Assembly (NCBI GenBank): GCA_021778315.1
Contig: JAJYCQ010000004.1
Location: 15,004-79,003 of the forward strand
DNA from: Acidobacteriota bacterium
GTDB taxonomy: Bacteria > Acidobacteriota > Terriglobia > Terriglobales > Acidobacteriaceae
DNA: 64,000 bases
Reading direction: 5' to 3'
Shown: in pieces, positions 35,377-44,158 of the stretch
Numbering within the stretch: position 1 is the stretch's first letter
Layout: each line of letters opens with the position of its first letter
Position numbers and translations under genes: made by a program
Notes under the pieces: model-generated
Database searches by the model: none
Told to the model about the DNA's origin: nothing
Seen by the model: the letters and a program-made list of their open reading frames with translations, nothing else

Positions 35377-38286
35377 TTACGCCTTCCCAGCCAACTGCCG
35401 CAAAACATACTGCAGAATCCCGCCATGCTGGTAGTACAGAATCTCCTGCGGCGTATCGATTCGCACCGTCACAGGAAACTCCTTCTTCGTCCCATCCGCC
35501 GCAGTCGCAACGACCAGCAAGTTCTTGCCCGCCTCAAACTTCGAGTCGAGCATCGCCTTCAACTCGCCAACCTTCGCGCCCAGCGTGAACGTCTCCTCGC
35601 CCGTCAGACCATGCGATTCCACGCTCTCGCCCGCCTCAAACTGCAGGGGCAAAATCCCCATCCCGACCAGGTTCGACCGGTGAATCCGCTCATAACTCTC
35701 CGCGATCACAAACCGAATCCCCAGCAAACACGGGCCCTTTGCAGCCCAGTCGCGCGACGACCCAGACCCATACTCCTTGCCCGCAAGAATCGCCAGCGGC
35801 GTTCCGCGTTTCGCATACTCCACGCTCGCGTCATAGATCGACATCCCCGTACCCTCAGGCAGCAACCGCGTCACGCCGCCCTCCGTACCCGGTGCCAACT
35901 TGTTCCGCAGCCGCACATTCGCGAACGTCCCGCGAACCATCACCTCATGATTTCCGCGCCGCGAACCATACGAATTAAAATCGCTCGGCTTCACGCCATG
36001 ATCGGTCAAATACTTCCCCGCAGGCCCATTCAGCTTGATCGAACCCGCCGGAGAAATATGATCCGTCGTCACCGAATCACCCAGCACCGCAAGCACCCGC
36101 GCATCCACAATATCCTTCACGGCCGCCGGTGTAGCAGGCATGCCATCGAAGTACGGAGCCTTCCGAATATAGGTCGAATCCGGCTCCCATCCATACGTCT
36201 CCCCGCTCGGAAACTTCAAGTTCTGCCAGTTCGCATCGCCATCGCTCACCGTCGCATACTGCTTCCGGAACATCGTCGAATCGATACAGCTCGCCACCGT
36301 ATCCGCAACCTCTTTCTGCGACGGCCAGATGTCCCGCAGATACACCGACTGCCCATCCTTGCCCTTGCCCAACGGCTGCTTCTCAAAGTCATGCGAGATG
36401 TGTCCAGCCAGCGCATACGCCACGACAAGCGGAGGGCTCATCAGATAATTCGCCCGCACTTCCGGCGAAATCCGCCCCTCAAAATTCCTATTGCCCGACA
36501 ACACGCTCACAGCAACCAGCCCATGCTCTTCAATCGCCTTCGACACATCCGTCGGCAGCGGCCCCGAGTTCCCAATGCACGTCGTGCATCCATACCCCAC
36601 CACCTGGAATCGCAGCGCATCCAGATACTGTAGCAACCCCGCGCGCGTGTAGTAATCCGTCACCACGCGCGATCCCGGAGCCAGAGACGTCTTCACCCAC
36701 GGCGGCGTCCTCAGCCCAGCCTCAACCGCCTTCTTCGCCAGCAATCCCGCCGCCACCATCACGTAAGGATTGCTCGTATTCGTGCAGCTCGTAATGGCCG
36801 CAATCACAATCGATCCATCCACAAGATACTTCTCCGGATTCACCCCGAACCGAGCCTCCACCGAATGCATCAGCTCCGCCTTCGACGTCTCCGTCGTCGC
36901 CACGGCAACCGCCTCATGCGTCGTCGGCGTAATCGTCACAATCGCCGGAGCCACAGGCGACGCCGCGCCCACCGAGCTCGCAATATCGCCAGTCGACGAC
37001 GCCGTTCCGCCCTCACCCTCCCAACGCACCATCTGCCGCACCGCATTCTTGTTCGCATTCGGTCCCTGCAACGCCGGCAACTGTTGCGCAAAACTCTCCG
37101 GAGTCTTCGACAGCAGCACCCGATCCTGCGGCCGCTTCGGCCCCGCCACGCTCGGCTCCACCGTCCCCAGATCCAGCGACAGCGTCGCGCTATACTCCGC
37201 CTCCGGAGCGCCCGCTGTATGGAATAATCCCTGCGCGCGGTAGTACGCCTCGACCAGCGCCACCTGCTCATCCGTGCGCCCCGTCAGACGCAGATACTTC
37301 AGCGTCTCCGCGTCCACCGGAAAAATCCCGCACGTCGCTCCATACTCCGGAGCCATGTTCGCAATCGTCGCGCGATCCGCCAGCGGAAGCTCGCTGATTC
37401 CCGGCCCATAGAACTCCACAAACTTGCCGACAACGCCCAGCTTGCGCAGCATCTCCACCACCGTAAGAACCAGGTCCGTCGCCGTAGTCCCTTCCTTCAA
37501 CTTCCCTTCCAGCCGGAACCCAACCACCTGCGGCACCAGCATGCTCACCGGCTGCCCCAGCATCGCAGCCTCTGCCTCAATGCCGCCAACGCCCCATCCC
37601 AGCACGCCCAAACCGTTGATCATTGTCGTATGCGAATCCGTCCCCACCAGCGTGTCCGGGTACGCAGTAACGCTGCCGTCCTCTTCCGTCTTCGTGAACG
37701 TCACTCGTGCCAGATATTCCAGATTCACCTGGTGACAAATTCCCATCCCCGGTGGCACCGCCGAAAAATTACGAAACGCCGTCTGTCCCCATTTCAGAAA
37801 CGCATACCGCTCGCGATTCCGAGTAAACTCCAGCGCCGCATTCAGGTCATACGCATTCGCGGTGCCATACTCATCCACCTGCACCGAGTGGTCAATCACC
37901 AACTCCGCCGGCACCAGCGGATTAATCTTCTCAATATCCTCCGGGCCTCCGCCCAGGCCCTTCATCGCATCGCGCATTGCCGCCAGATCCACCACCGCGG
38001 GCACACCCGTAAAGTCCTGCATCAGCACCCGCGCCGGCATATACGCAATCTCGCGCGACGGCTCGGCCTTCGGGTCCCAATTCGCCAGAAAGCGAATATC
38101 ATCCGCCGTCACCGTCTTGCCGTCCTCGCACCGCAGCAGGTTCTCCAACAAAATCCGCAGCGAATACGGCAGCCGCGCGAGGTTCACGCCCTCGAGCGCG
38201 CTCAGTTTGAAGTAGTTCACTGTCTGCTCGCCGCTCTTCAGCGTGGCAGTTGCATGAAAGCTATCGGGGTGCGTGGTCTTCGGCAT
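35377..38286 (-). CDS. acnA: Aconitate hydratase (AcnA/IRP1 type)
   Basis: TCA-cycle isomerisation of citrate to isocitrate with a [4Fe-4S] cluster; cytoplasmic. Cluster ligands are Cys501 (ITSCTNTSNP), Cys567 and Cys570 (CTTCIGNSGP). Other family segments are QDFTGVPAVVDLAAMRD, YPDTLVGTDSHTTMINGLGVLGWGVGGIEAEA and KEYGSGSSRDWAAKGP. At 969 aa it is longer than usual (about 890-910); most of the excess is an Ala/Ser/Thr/Val-rich insert at about 423-466, before the swivel to the cluster-binding part. AGGAG lies ten bases before the ATG. Confidence 0.96.
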   Translation of the reverse strand: MPKTTHPDSFHATATLKSGEQTVNYFKLSALEGVNLARLPYSLRILLENLLRCEDGKTVTADDIRFLANWDPKAEPSREIAYMPARVLMQDFTGVPAVVDLAAMRDAMKGLGGGPEDIEKINPLVPAELVIDHSVQVDEYGTANAYDLNAALEFTRNRERYAFLKWGQTAFRNFSAVPPGMGICHQVNLEYLARVTFTKTEEDGSVTAYPDTLVGTDSHTTMINGLGVLGWGVGGIEAEAAMLGQPVSMLVPQVVGFRLEGKLKEGTTATDLVLTVVEMLRKLGVVGKFVEFYGPGISELPLADRATIANMAPEYGATCGIFPVDAETLKYLRLTGRTDEQVALVEAYYRAQGLFHTAGAPEAEYSATLSLDLGTVEPSVAGPKRPQDRVLLSKTPESFAQQLPALQGPNANKNAVRQMVRWEGEGGTASSTGDIASSVGAASPVAPAIVTITPTTHEAVAVATTETSKAELMHSVEARFGVNPEKYLVDGSIVIAAITSCTNTSNPYVMVAAGLLAKKAVEAGLRTPPWVKTSLAPGSRVVTDYYTRAGLLQYLDALRFQVVGYGCTTCIGNSGPLPTDVSKAIEEHGLVAVSVLSGNRNFEGRISPEVRANYLMSPPLVVAYALAGHISHDFEKQPLGKGKDGQSVYLRDIWPSQKEVADTVASCIDSTMFRKQYATVSDGDANWQNLKFPSGETYGWEPDSTYIRKAPYFDGMPATPAAVKDIVDARVLAVLGDSVTTDHISPAGSIKLNGPAGKYLTDHGVKPSDFNSYGSRRGNHEVMVRGTFANVRLRNKLAPGTEGGVTRLLPEGTGMSIYDASVEYAKRGTPLAILAGKEYGSGSSRDWAAKGPCLLGIRFVIAESYERIHRSNLVGMGILPLQFEAGESVESHGLTGEETFTLGAKVGELKAMLDSKFEAGKNLLVVATAADGTKKEFPVTVRIDTPQEILYYQHGGILQYVLRQLAGKA

Positions 38287-38686
38287 GGCGTATCTTCTCC
38301 TGTTTGGCTGGGAGCATTTTCAGTGGTGCAGTATCGCAATGCGACACCGCGCGCTTCAATTATGTCGTGCAGAGATAAGCATAGTCAGCCAGAACGGCCA
38401 CGGTCGCGGCGGCCACGCCGAAACCGCTTCGCCCCTGGCGAGCGGATCGCGCGAGAAGATCGCAATGGCGAAGCGCAGCTCAGCATGGTTCAATTTTACG
38501 CTCACCAAAGCCTGGGCTGCCCGCATCCAGAGCTCAATCTGCCACCCCAAAGCGCACGTCGAAGGCCCAAACGTCGCCGACCACTCGTCCTCAATCCGGC
38601 ATCTCATATCCATCAAGACAATTACGCTGAACAACTATTTGAGGCCTAAGGCGTTTGAATGAGAGAACACGGAGTGTTGAACCATC
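38287..38686. other. 400-bp divergent intergenic region without a recognisable gene
   Basis: It separates acnA (minus) from the repeat-rich lipoprotein (plus). I see one plausible sigma-70-like promoter for acnA, listed separately, and GGAG twelve bases before the lipoprotein ATG. Short open frames here have no supporting signal. Confidence 0.5.
38359..38388 (-). promoter_or_regulatory. Candidate promoter of acnA
   Basis: On the minus strand, CTGACT (38383-38388) and CATAAT (38359-38364) are separated by 18 bases, 4/6 and 5/6 matches to the sigma-70 consensus. It would give a leader of roughly 65 bases. Confidence 0.4.
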
Positions 38687-40540
38687 ATGAAAGCCACTAC
38701 CTTATCAAGGCGGACACGCAATCAAAATCAACGGACGGCGCATCTCGCGCACGCTCTGGGTATGGCCCTCGTCGCGGCCGTCCTTGTCTTTTGGGTCGCA
38801 GGCTGTAAAAGCAGCTCTGGAACAGCACCGGTCATCAACACTGCCGATAGCAACGCAACTGACCCAGCAACAGCTAACTCGGTGATGGGTTCTGTGTCGA
38901 ACCCTGCGCAGCCGCCGCCCACACGGGTCCTCGACCAGAGCTCCTCGTTTCAGCCCACCCAGCAGAGCCAGTCGTATTCTCAATCGCCCGCCCCCATCTA
39001 TCGTCACGCCAACGACCCAGGTAACGGCAACGATCCCAACTACAACAACGACCAGAACTACAATAACAACCCAAATTACGATAACGGCCAAAACTACAAC
39101 AATGGCCAGAACTACAACAATAGCCAGAATTACAACAATGGCCAGAATTACAACGATCAGAGCGACTACAACCAGGGCGACGATGATGACCAGCCCACCA
39201 TGTATGCCGATCAACCGCCCCCGCCGCTCCCTCTATACGAGCAGCCCCCACCACCCGAGCCAGATTACCTCTGGACCCCCGGCTACTGGAGCTATAACCA
39301 GTACAACGGTGGCTACTACTGGGTTCCCGGCGTCTGGTGCCCCCCGCCTTACTACGGCGCTCTCTGGACACCGCCCTACTGGGGCTTCTCCCTCGGTCGC
39401 TTTGGATTCCACATCGGCTACTGGGGCCCGCACGTCGGCTACTACGGCGGTGTCGATTACGGTTACGGCTACGTCGGCTCCGGCTTTTATGGCGGCTACT
39501 GGCAGGGCGACAACTTCCAGTACAACCGTGCTGTAACGAATATCAACAGCAACAACACCAACATCACGAACGTCTACAACCGCACTGTCGTGGTCAATAA
39601 CGTGACGTATAACGGCGTCCCCCAGAACACCGTCAGCTATAACGGCGGCCCCGGTGGACTCAGCGTGCGGCCGCAGCGCAGCGAGATCGTTGCGATGCAC
39701 GAATATCACACCCCTCCAGTGGCTGCCCAGGTTCAGGTAGTCCATGCGGCTGCTCAGAACAAGGAGCAGTTCTTCAACCAGAATCACGGTCGTCCCGTCC
39801 AGACCGTGATTCCGCGCCCCGCCATCGCGGTCCAGCCGATCGCCCAACCACCCGCTCGCGTCGCTCCAATCATTCAACAGCGTAACCAGCTCGTGCAAAA
39901 ATCCATCGCGCCCCAGCAGCAAGCTCAACCGCTGCAACAGCGTCCTCAATTCACGATCCAGAGCCGTCCTCAACCAACTCAACAGCAGCAACAGCAGCAA
40001 CAGCAGCAACAACGCCAACCCACCCTACAGCAACGTCCTCAACCCACGATCCAGAACCATCCTCAACCAACTCAACAACAGCAACAACAGTATCCTCAAT
40101 CCGCACCGCAACAGCAGCGCCAACAAGCGCAGCAGCAGCAAGCCCAGCAACAACAGCGCCAACAAGCGCAGCAACAGCAGGCCCAACAACAGCAGCGCCA
40201 ACAAGCGCAGCAGCAACAAGCCCAACAACAACAGCGCCAACAAGCGCAGCAACAGCAGGCCCAACAACAGCAGCGCCAACAAGTGCAACAGCAGCGCCAA
40301 CAAGTGCAACAGCAGCGCCAACAAGCGCAGCAGCAGCAAGCCCAGCAACAACAGCGCCAACAAGCGCAGCAGCAACAAGCCCAACAACAGCAGCGCCAAC
40401 AAGCGCAGCAACAGCAAGCCCAACAACAGCAGCGCCAACAAGCGCAGCAGCAAGCTCAACAGCAGCGCCAACAGCAACAGCAGCGCCAGCAACCCGTTCC
40501 TCGGCCTGCACCGAAGCCGGATCCCAACCGCCCACAATAG
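38687..40540 (+). CDS. Repeat-rich lipoprotein with aromatic/Gly surface domain and Gln-rich C-terminal tail
   Basis: A 617-aa envelope protein of unknown function. A lipobox ends at the Cys in WVAGCKSS (residue about 40). Residues about 110-165 are Asn/Tyr/Gln repeats (NYNNGQ, NYNNSQ, NYNDQ units). Residues about 185-270 match the YXWxxGYW-type repeat: PDYLWTPGYW, GGYYWVPGVW, GALWTPPYW, FHIGYW, FYGGYW. An Asn-rich segment (NSNNTNITNVYNRTVVVNN) follows. From about residue 435 the chain is almost only Gln, with Arg and Ala every few residues, encoded by a 39-bp tandem repeat. The ATG is the first of the frame with a typical export signal. A wall or surface role is inferred. Confidence 0.75.
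   Translation: MKATTLSRRTRNQNQRTAHLAHALGMALVAAVLVFWVAGCKSSSGTAPVINTADSNATDPATANSVMGSVSNPAQPPPTRVLDQSSSFQPTQQSQSYSQSPAPIYRHANDPGNGNDPNYNNDQNYNNNPNYDNGQNYNNGQNYNNSQNYNNGQNYNDQSDYNQGDDDDQPTMYADQPPPPLPLYEQPPPPEPDYLWTPGYWSYNQYNGGYYWVPGVWCPPPYYGALWTPPYWGFSLGRFGFHIGYWGPHVGYYGGVDYGYGYVGSGFYGGYWQGDNFQYNRAVTNINSNNTNITNVYNRTVVVNNVTYNGVPQNTVSYNGGPGGLSVRPQRSEIVAMHEYHTPPVAAQVQVVHAAAQNKEQFFNQNHGRPVQTVIPRPAIAVQPIAQPPARVAPIIQQRNQLVQKSIAPQQQAQPLQQRPQFTIQSRPQPTQQQQQQQQQQQRQPTLQQRPQPTIQNHPQPTQQQQQQYPQSAPQQQRQQAQQQQAQQQQRQQAQQQQAQQQQRQQAQQQQAQQQQRQQAQQQQAQQQQRQQVQQQRQQVQQQRQQAQQQQAQQQQRQQAQQQQAQQQQRQQAQQQQAQQQQRQQAQQQAQQQRQQQQQRQQPVPRPAPKPDPNRPQ
40115..40490 (+). repeat. Tandem array of 39-bp units in the lipoprotein Gln-rich tail
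   Basis: Units starting CAGCGCCAACAAGCGCAG begin at 40115, 40154, 40193 and 40232, then two 21-bp short units at 40271 and 40292, then 39-bp units at 40313, 40352, 40391 and a partial one at 40430. Each codes for RQQAQQQQAQQQQ or a shortened form. Units at 40154 and 40232 look identical, giving a 78-bp higher-order period. All unit lengths are multiples of three. Confidence 0.9.
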
Positions 40541-40562
40541 GCAATACCTCGGCTTCTAGCAA

Positions 40563-40591
40563 GAAGGGCTCGCCGTCACGGCGAGCCCTTC
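40563..40591. terminator. Bidirectional terminator between the lipoprotein and mntH
   Basis: A 13-bp perfect stem (GAAGGGCTCGCCG with its complement) with loop TCA lies between the convergent stops, 22 bp from each. T tracts are short on both strands. Confidence 0.7.
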
Positions 40592-40612
40592 GTTATCCAC
40601 CCCACAAACGCC

Positions 40613-42019
40613 TCACCCCATCGCCATTTGCACCAGCAGCACCACATTCAACGCGACAATAATCGTCGCCACCGTCCATCCCGCCACCCGCATCCGCAGC
40701 GCACTCGCAAACTTCCCCATCACGGCCGCACGATTCGTCAATAGCAGCAGCGGAATCAGCGCCGCCGGCAGCGTAAAGCTCAGCAGCACCTGCGACCCAA
40801 TCAATATCTTCAGCGGGTCCCATCCGATCCCGATCACCAGCAGAGCAGGAATCACCGTGATCATCCGCCGCAGGAAAATCGGAAACTTGATATCCAGAAA
40901 TCCCTCGATGATCACCTGCCCCGCCATCACCCCCACCGTCGAACTCGACAGCCCGGAGCACAGCAGCGCCACCGCAAACACCACCGCCGCTCCCCGTCCC
41001 AGCAGCGGCCCCAGCGTCCGGTACGCATCCTGAATCGTAGGCGACGCACCCGGCCCCTGGAACAGCGCCACCGCCGCCATCACAATCATCGCCGAATTAA
41101 TCAGCCACGCCCCGTTCATCGCAAAGAACACATCCACCAGCTCAAACCGCAGATACTGGCTCATGATCTTCGACTTCGGCAGCCCACTATCCGGCGACAG
41201 CTCATTCAATCGCGGCTGCACCAGCGCCGAGTGCAGATAGATCACATGCGGCATCACCGTCGCTCCCAGCATCCCCACCGCCGCATACACGCTCCCCCGC
41301 AGCGCTCCCGAACTATGCGTGTCGAACGTCGGCAATATCGTCGCTACAAACGCCCGATGCCAATCCGGATGCACCAGAAAAACCTCAAACCCATAACTCA
41401 GCCCAATGATCCCGACAAACGCCATGATCCCGCGCTCCAGCCACTGAAACCCCGCCAGATCCAGCGCCAGAATCGCAAACACCGCCACCGTAGAAATCCC
41501 CGCCGACACCATCATCGATCCCGTCAGCGTCAATCCATGCGCCATCAGCGCCGGCCCGATCAGCAGGTCTAACCCCAGCGCCGCGCCCAGAAACTCCGCC
41601 ATATCCGTCGCCACCGCCGATACCTCGGCGCACACCCACAAAAGCACGACCATCGGCCGCGAAAAATGCTTCCTACAGCTCTGCGGCAGCGTCAGCCCCG
41701 TCACAATACCCAGCTTCGCTGACAGGTACTGAATCACAATCGCCATCACATTCGACCACAGCAGCACCCACAGCAGCCGATAGCCAAACTGACTTCCACC
41801 CAGAATATTCGTCGCAAAATTTCCCGGATCGATATACGCCACCGACGCCACAAACGCCGGCCCAAAGTAGCTCCAAATCTGGTCGCTGCGAAATGCGCTG
41901 CGCCCCTTCCCCCCAGGCGTTGACAGCTCCAGCAGCCCCGGACTCGCTGCCGCTACAGCCGCCGGTGAGAGATTCGCCTCTCGCTCAGCGTCCGTAACGT
42001 GGAAGGGTTCCTCAGGCAT
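40613..42019 (-). CDS. mntH: Divalent metal transporter, NRAMP/MntH family
   Basis: Proton-coupled Mn2+/Fe2+ importer in the inner membrane. At 468 aa it has about eleven hydrophobic segments after a 45-residue cytoplasmic N-terminus. The metal-binding motifs are DPGN at 64-67 in the first membrane segment and MPH at 256-258 in the sixth, as in characterised NRAMP proteins. The ATG at 42019 has only GAGAG upstream. A near-consensus promoter with an inverted repeat over its -10 lies directly before the gene, suggesting metal-dependent repression (inference). Confidence 0.92.
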   Translation of the reverse strand: MPEEPFHVTDAEREANLSPAAVAAASPGLLELSTPGGKGRSAFRSDQIWSYFGPAFVASVAYIDPGNFATNILGGSQFGYRLLWVLLWSNVMAIVIQYLSAKLGIVTGLTLPQSCRKHFSRPMVVLLWVCAEVSAVATDMAEFLGAALGLDLLIGPALMAHGLTLTGSMMVSAGISTVAVFAILALDLAGFQWLERGIMAFVGIIGLSYGFEVFLVHPDWHRAFVATILPTFDTHSSGALRGSVYAAVGMLGATVMPHVIYLHSALVQPRLNELSPDSGLPKSKIMSQYLRFELVDVFFAMNGAWLINSAMIVMAAVALFQGPGASPTIQDAYRTLGPLLGRGAAVVFAVALLCSGLSSSTVGVMAGQVIIEGFLDIKFPIFLRRMITVIPALLVIGIGWDPLKILIGSQVLLSFTLPAALIPLLLLTNRAAVMGKFASALRMRVAGWTVATIIVALNVVLLVQMAMG

Positions 42020-42023
42020 CTCT

Positions 42024-42059
42024 CTCTAGTATAGAGCGCCCCTCTTCAGCAAATGTCAA
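42024..42059 (-). promoter_or_regulatory. Candidate mntH promoter with overlapping inverted repeat
   Basis: On the minus strand, perfect TTGACA (42054-42059) and TATACT (42028-42033), spacer 20 bases. The palindrome CTCTA-TAC-TAGAG (42024-42036) covers the -10. The -10 ends eight bases before the ATG, so the transcript would be nearly leaderless. An operator for a metal regulator is inferred. Confidence 0.5.
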
Positions 42060-42124
42060 CCAGCCTTCGCACCGTCCCCAGCGGCGGAACACCTCCCCCG
42101 CCCCGCCGCTTTTCTCGCTTTGCT

Positions 42125-42448
42125 CTACTTCAAAAACACGCTCTTCCCTGCATCATTCGACGACACCTGCATCAGCTCCTGCCCATTCACCTTCGTGTTC
42201 GTCTCGCAATAAACACGCACGACACTACCCACCGGAGCGTACACATGCAGGATCGAGTCATACCGAATCTTGTACCGCACATCGCCAATCAGGACCTCGC
42301 GATCCTGCGACGTATAGTTGACGAACGTCAGGAAGACCACCTGCTCCTTTGCTTGATGCAGGTTACTGACCGGGTTCGTATACATAGGGGTTGCGGCGAC
42401 CGCGCTAACAGGCGCAGCAAAGGCTAGAGCAAGAAATAATGAACGCAT
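42125..42448 (-). CDS. Small secreted protein of unknown function
   Basis: A 107-aa protein I do not recognise. Residues 1-19 (MRSLFLALAFAAPVSAVAA) are a signal peptide, so it is probably periplasmic. The mature part is short and beta-rich (VVFLTFVNYTSQDREVLIGDVRYKIRYDSILHVYAPVGSVVRVYCE) with a single Cys. The ATG at 42448 has GGAGAG at good spacing. It stands alone between mntH and dut on the same strand. Confidence 0.65.
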   Translation of the reverse strand: MRSLFLALAFAAPVSAVAATPMYTNPVSNLHQAKEQVVFLTFVNYTSQDREVLIGDVRYKIRYDSILHVYAPVGSVVRVYCETNTKVNGQELMQVSSNDAGKSVFLK

Positions 42449-42619
42449 CGGAGTCTCTCCATACCACTGAAATTGAGAGGGTCTCTGCCATGGTTCAGAG
42501 AAGCTCTTAGTGAATAGAGTTACGCGCGCATCATGTCATCGGTTCCAACATAATGTTGTGATTTCATGAATCCGCAAATCCACTCAAGATCCATTCAAGA
42601 TCCACGTACACCACCCCAC

Positions 42620-43072
42620 CTACACTCCCGTCGACCCAAACCCCGCCACACCACGCACCGTCTCCGCCAACATATCCGTCTCTTCAAACACCGCCTGGAT
42701 CCGTTCCACAATCCGCAGCTGCGCAATCCGATGTCCCGGCGCAACCATCTGCGGTTCACTCGTAAGGTTCGTCAGCACAATCTTCAACTCCCCCCGATAC
42801 CCCGGATCGATCACGCCCGCCAGCGTAGTAATCCCGCGCACCGCCAGCCCCGATCTGTCCTCCACCAGCGCCCCATGCGTCGACGGCAGCTCCATCGCCA
42901 GCCCGGTCCTCACCGCCTGCGTAGAACCCGCCTGTCCCACCGGAGCCAGCGTCGCCGCCTCAGCAGCAAACAAGTCCGCCGCCAGATCCCCATACGGTCC
43001 GGCATGCGCATACCGCGGCATCTGCGCCGAAGCCACCAACCTCTGTACCAATATCGTAGGTCCCATCTTCAT
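42620..43072 (-). CDS. dut: dUTP diphosphatase
   Basis: Hydrolyses dUTP to dUMP, keeping uracil out of DNA and supplying dTMP synthesis; homotrimer. The 150-aa protein has the five dUTPase motifs: YGDLAADLFA, a Ser-containing EDRSGLAVRG, GVIDPGYRGELKIVLTN with the catalytic Asp and Tyr, GHRIAQLRI and C-terminal RGVAGFGSTG. AGGAG lies four bases before the first ATG, with a second ATG two codons on. The region before it is a heptamer repeat separating it from the epimerase gene. Confidence 0.93.
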   Translation of the reverse strand: MKMGPTILVQRLVASAQMPRYAHAGPYGDLAADLFAAEAATLAPVGQAGSTQAVRTGLAMELPSTHGALVEDRSGLAVRGITTLAGVIDPGYRGELKIVLTNLTSEPQMVAPGHRIAQLRIVERIQAVFEETDMLAETVRGVAGFGSTGV

Positions 43073-43077
43073 CGCTC

Positions 43078-43104
43078 TCCTAATCCCTGTCCCTAATCCC
43101 TGCT
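43078..43104. repeat. Heptamer tandem repeat (CCCTAAT family) between epimerase and dut
   Basis: Units TCCTAAT, CCCTGT, CCCTAAT, CCCTGCT fill almost the whole 33-bp gap. The minus-strand AGGAG before dut is formed by the repeat edge. Confidence 0.75.
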
Positions 43105-43105
43105 T

Positions 43106-44158
43106 CTACGACATCCACTTCAACAAACGAATAATCCCCATCGGCGCAGCCTTCGAGTGCGCCGACACATCCGTCCGCGCATGAATCGCTCTTCGGTTCT
43201 CGCTGTAATACGAAAACGCGCGCAGCATCATCTCTTCATTCGTCAGCGTCGGCACCCAACCCAACTCCCTCCGAATCCTCTGCGTGTCAAACACGAAACT
43301 CTCCGCAATCATCCGGTAGTGATAAGGCCCCAGCGGCGACACTCCCATCTTGTGCGCCAACTGCATCAGCGCCACAGTCGTCCTCCTCGGCAGCGACGCC
43401 ACCCGCGACCTGCTTCCCGCCGCGCGAATCACACTCTCATACATCGCCCGCATCGTCGGCACCGCATCACTGCCGATATGAAATAAATTCGACTCCTCAT
43501 ACGTCAAACACAGCAAGCAAGCCGTAGCCAGATCCTGCGCATAAATAAATTGATAACGACTCGACCCATCGCCCACCACCCAAACTTTTTTTCCATCCTC
43601 AATAAACTCAAACAGAATCGCCAGCAGCCCCAGCCGCCCGCTATCGATAATCGTCGGACACCGCAGCGTCACCACGCGCAACTCCGGATACTTCTCCCGC
43701 AACACCTCAAGCTCGCGTTCCGCTTGCAGCTTCGACCGCCCATACAACTCCACCGGTGCCGGCACATCCGCCTCCGTCACCGGCCTCCCAAACCCCTCGG
43801 CCCACAAACAGTTCGACGAAATATTCACGATCCGCATAACACCCGCAGCCACCGCCGCCTCTGCCACCAGCCGCGTTCCATCCACATTGCTCGTCCATAG
43901 CAGCGTTTCATCCTTCACGTCATGCGCCAGCATCGCCGCGCAATGAAACACCGCCTCAAACTTATGCTCCGCAAACATCCGCCTCAGCAATTCCTCATCG
44001 CGAATATCCCCCTGCACACTGGTCAGCGCAGGATCCCCAGCCTCATCCCGCACCAAATCAATATTCGTTACCGCGAACCCCTCCGCCAGCAGCCGCCGCT
44101 TCAACAAGCCGCCAAAAAATCCCGACCCCCCGGTCACCAACACCTCACGCCTCTGCAT
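43106..44158 (-). CDS. NAD(P)-dependent sugar epimerase/dehydratase-like protein (extended SDR)
   Basis: A 350-aa extended short-chain dehydrogenase. The nucleotide-binding motif is GGSGFFG at 10-16, catalytic Tyr139 and Lys143 are in YGRSK, and a Ser/Ser pair (114-115) completes the triad. A cofactor-binding Asp is near residue 34 (NIDLVRD). The substrate is probably a nucleotide sugar or lipid-linked sugar, but this cannot be fixed. It overlaps the upstream glycosyltransferase-like gene by 14 bases, suggesting one unit for envelope polysaccharide or glycolipid work. Confidence 0.85.
   Translation of the reverse strand: MQRREVLVTGGSGFFGGLLKRRLLAEGFAVTNIDLVRDEAGDPALTSVQGDIRDEELLRRMFAEHKFEAVFHCAAMLAHDVKDETLLWTSNVDGTRLVAEAAVAAGVMRIVNISSNCLWAEGFGRPVTEADVPAPVELYGRSKLQAERELEVLREKYPELRVVTLRCPTIIDSGRLGLLAILFEFIEDGKKVWVVGDGSSRYQFIYAQDLATACLLCLTYEESNLFHIGSDAVPTMRAMYESVIRAAGSRSRVASLPRRTTVALMQLAHKMGVSPLGPYHYRMIAESFVFDTQRIRRELGWVPTLTNEEMMLRAFSYYSENRRAIHARTDVSAHSKAAPMGIIRLLKWMS

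Noticed and set aside
40115..40490. Possible CRISPR-like array
   Set aside because: The units are direct coding repeats without unique spacers, lie within one open frame and there are no cas genes.
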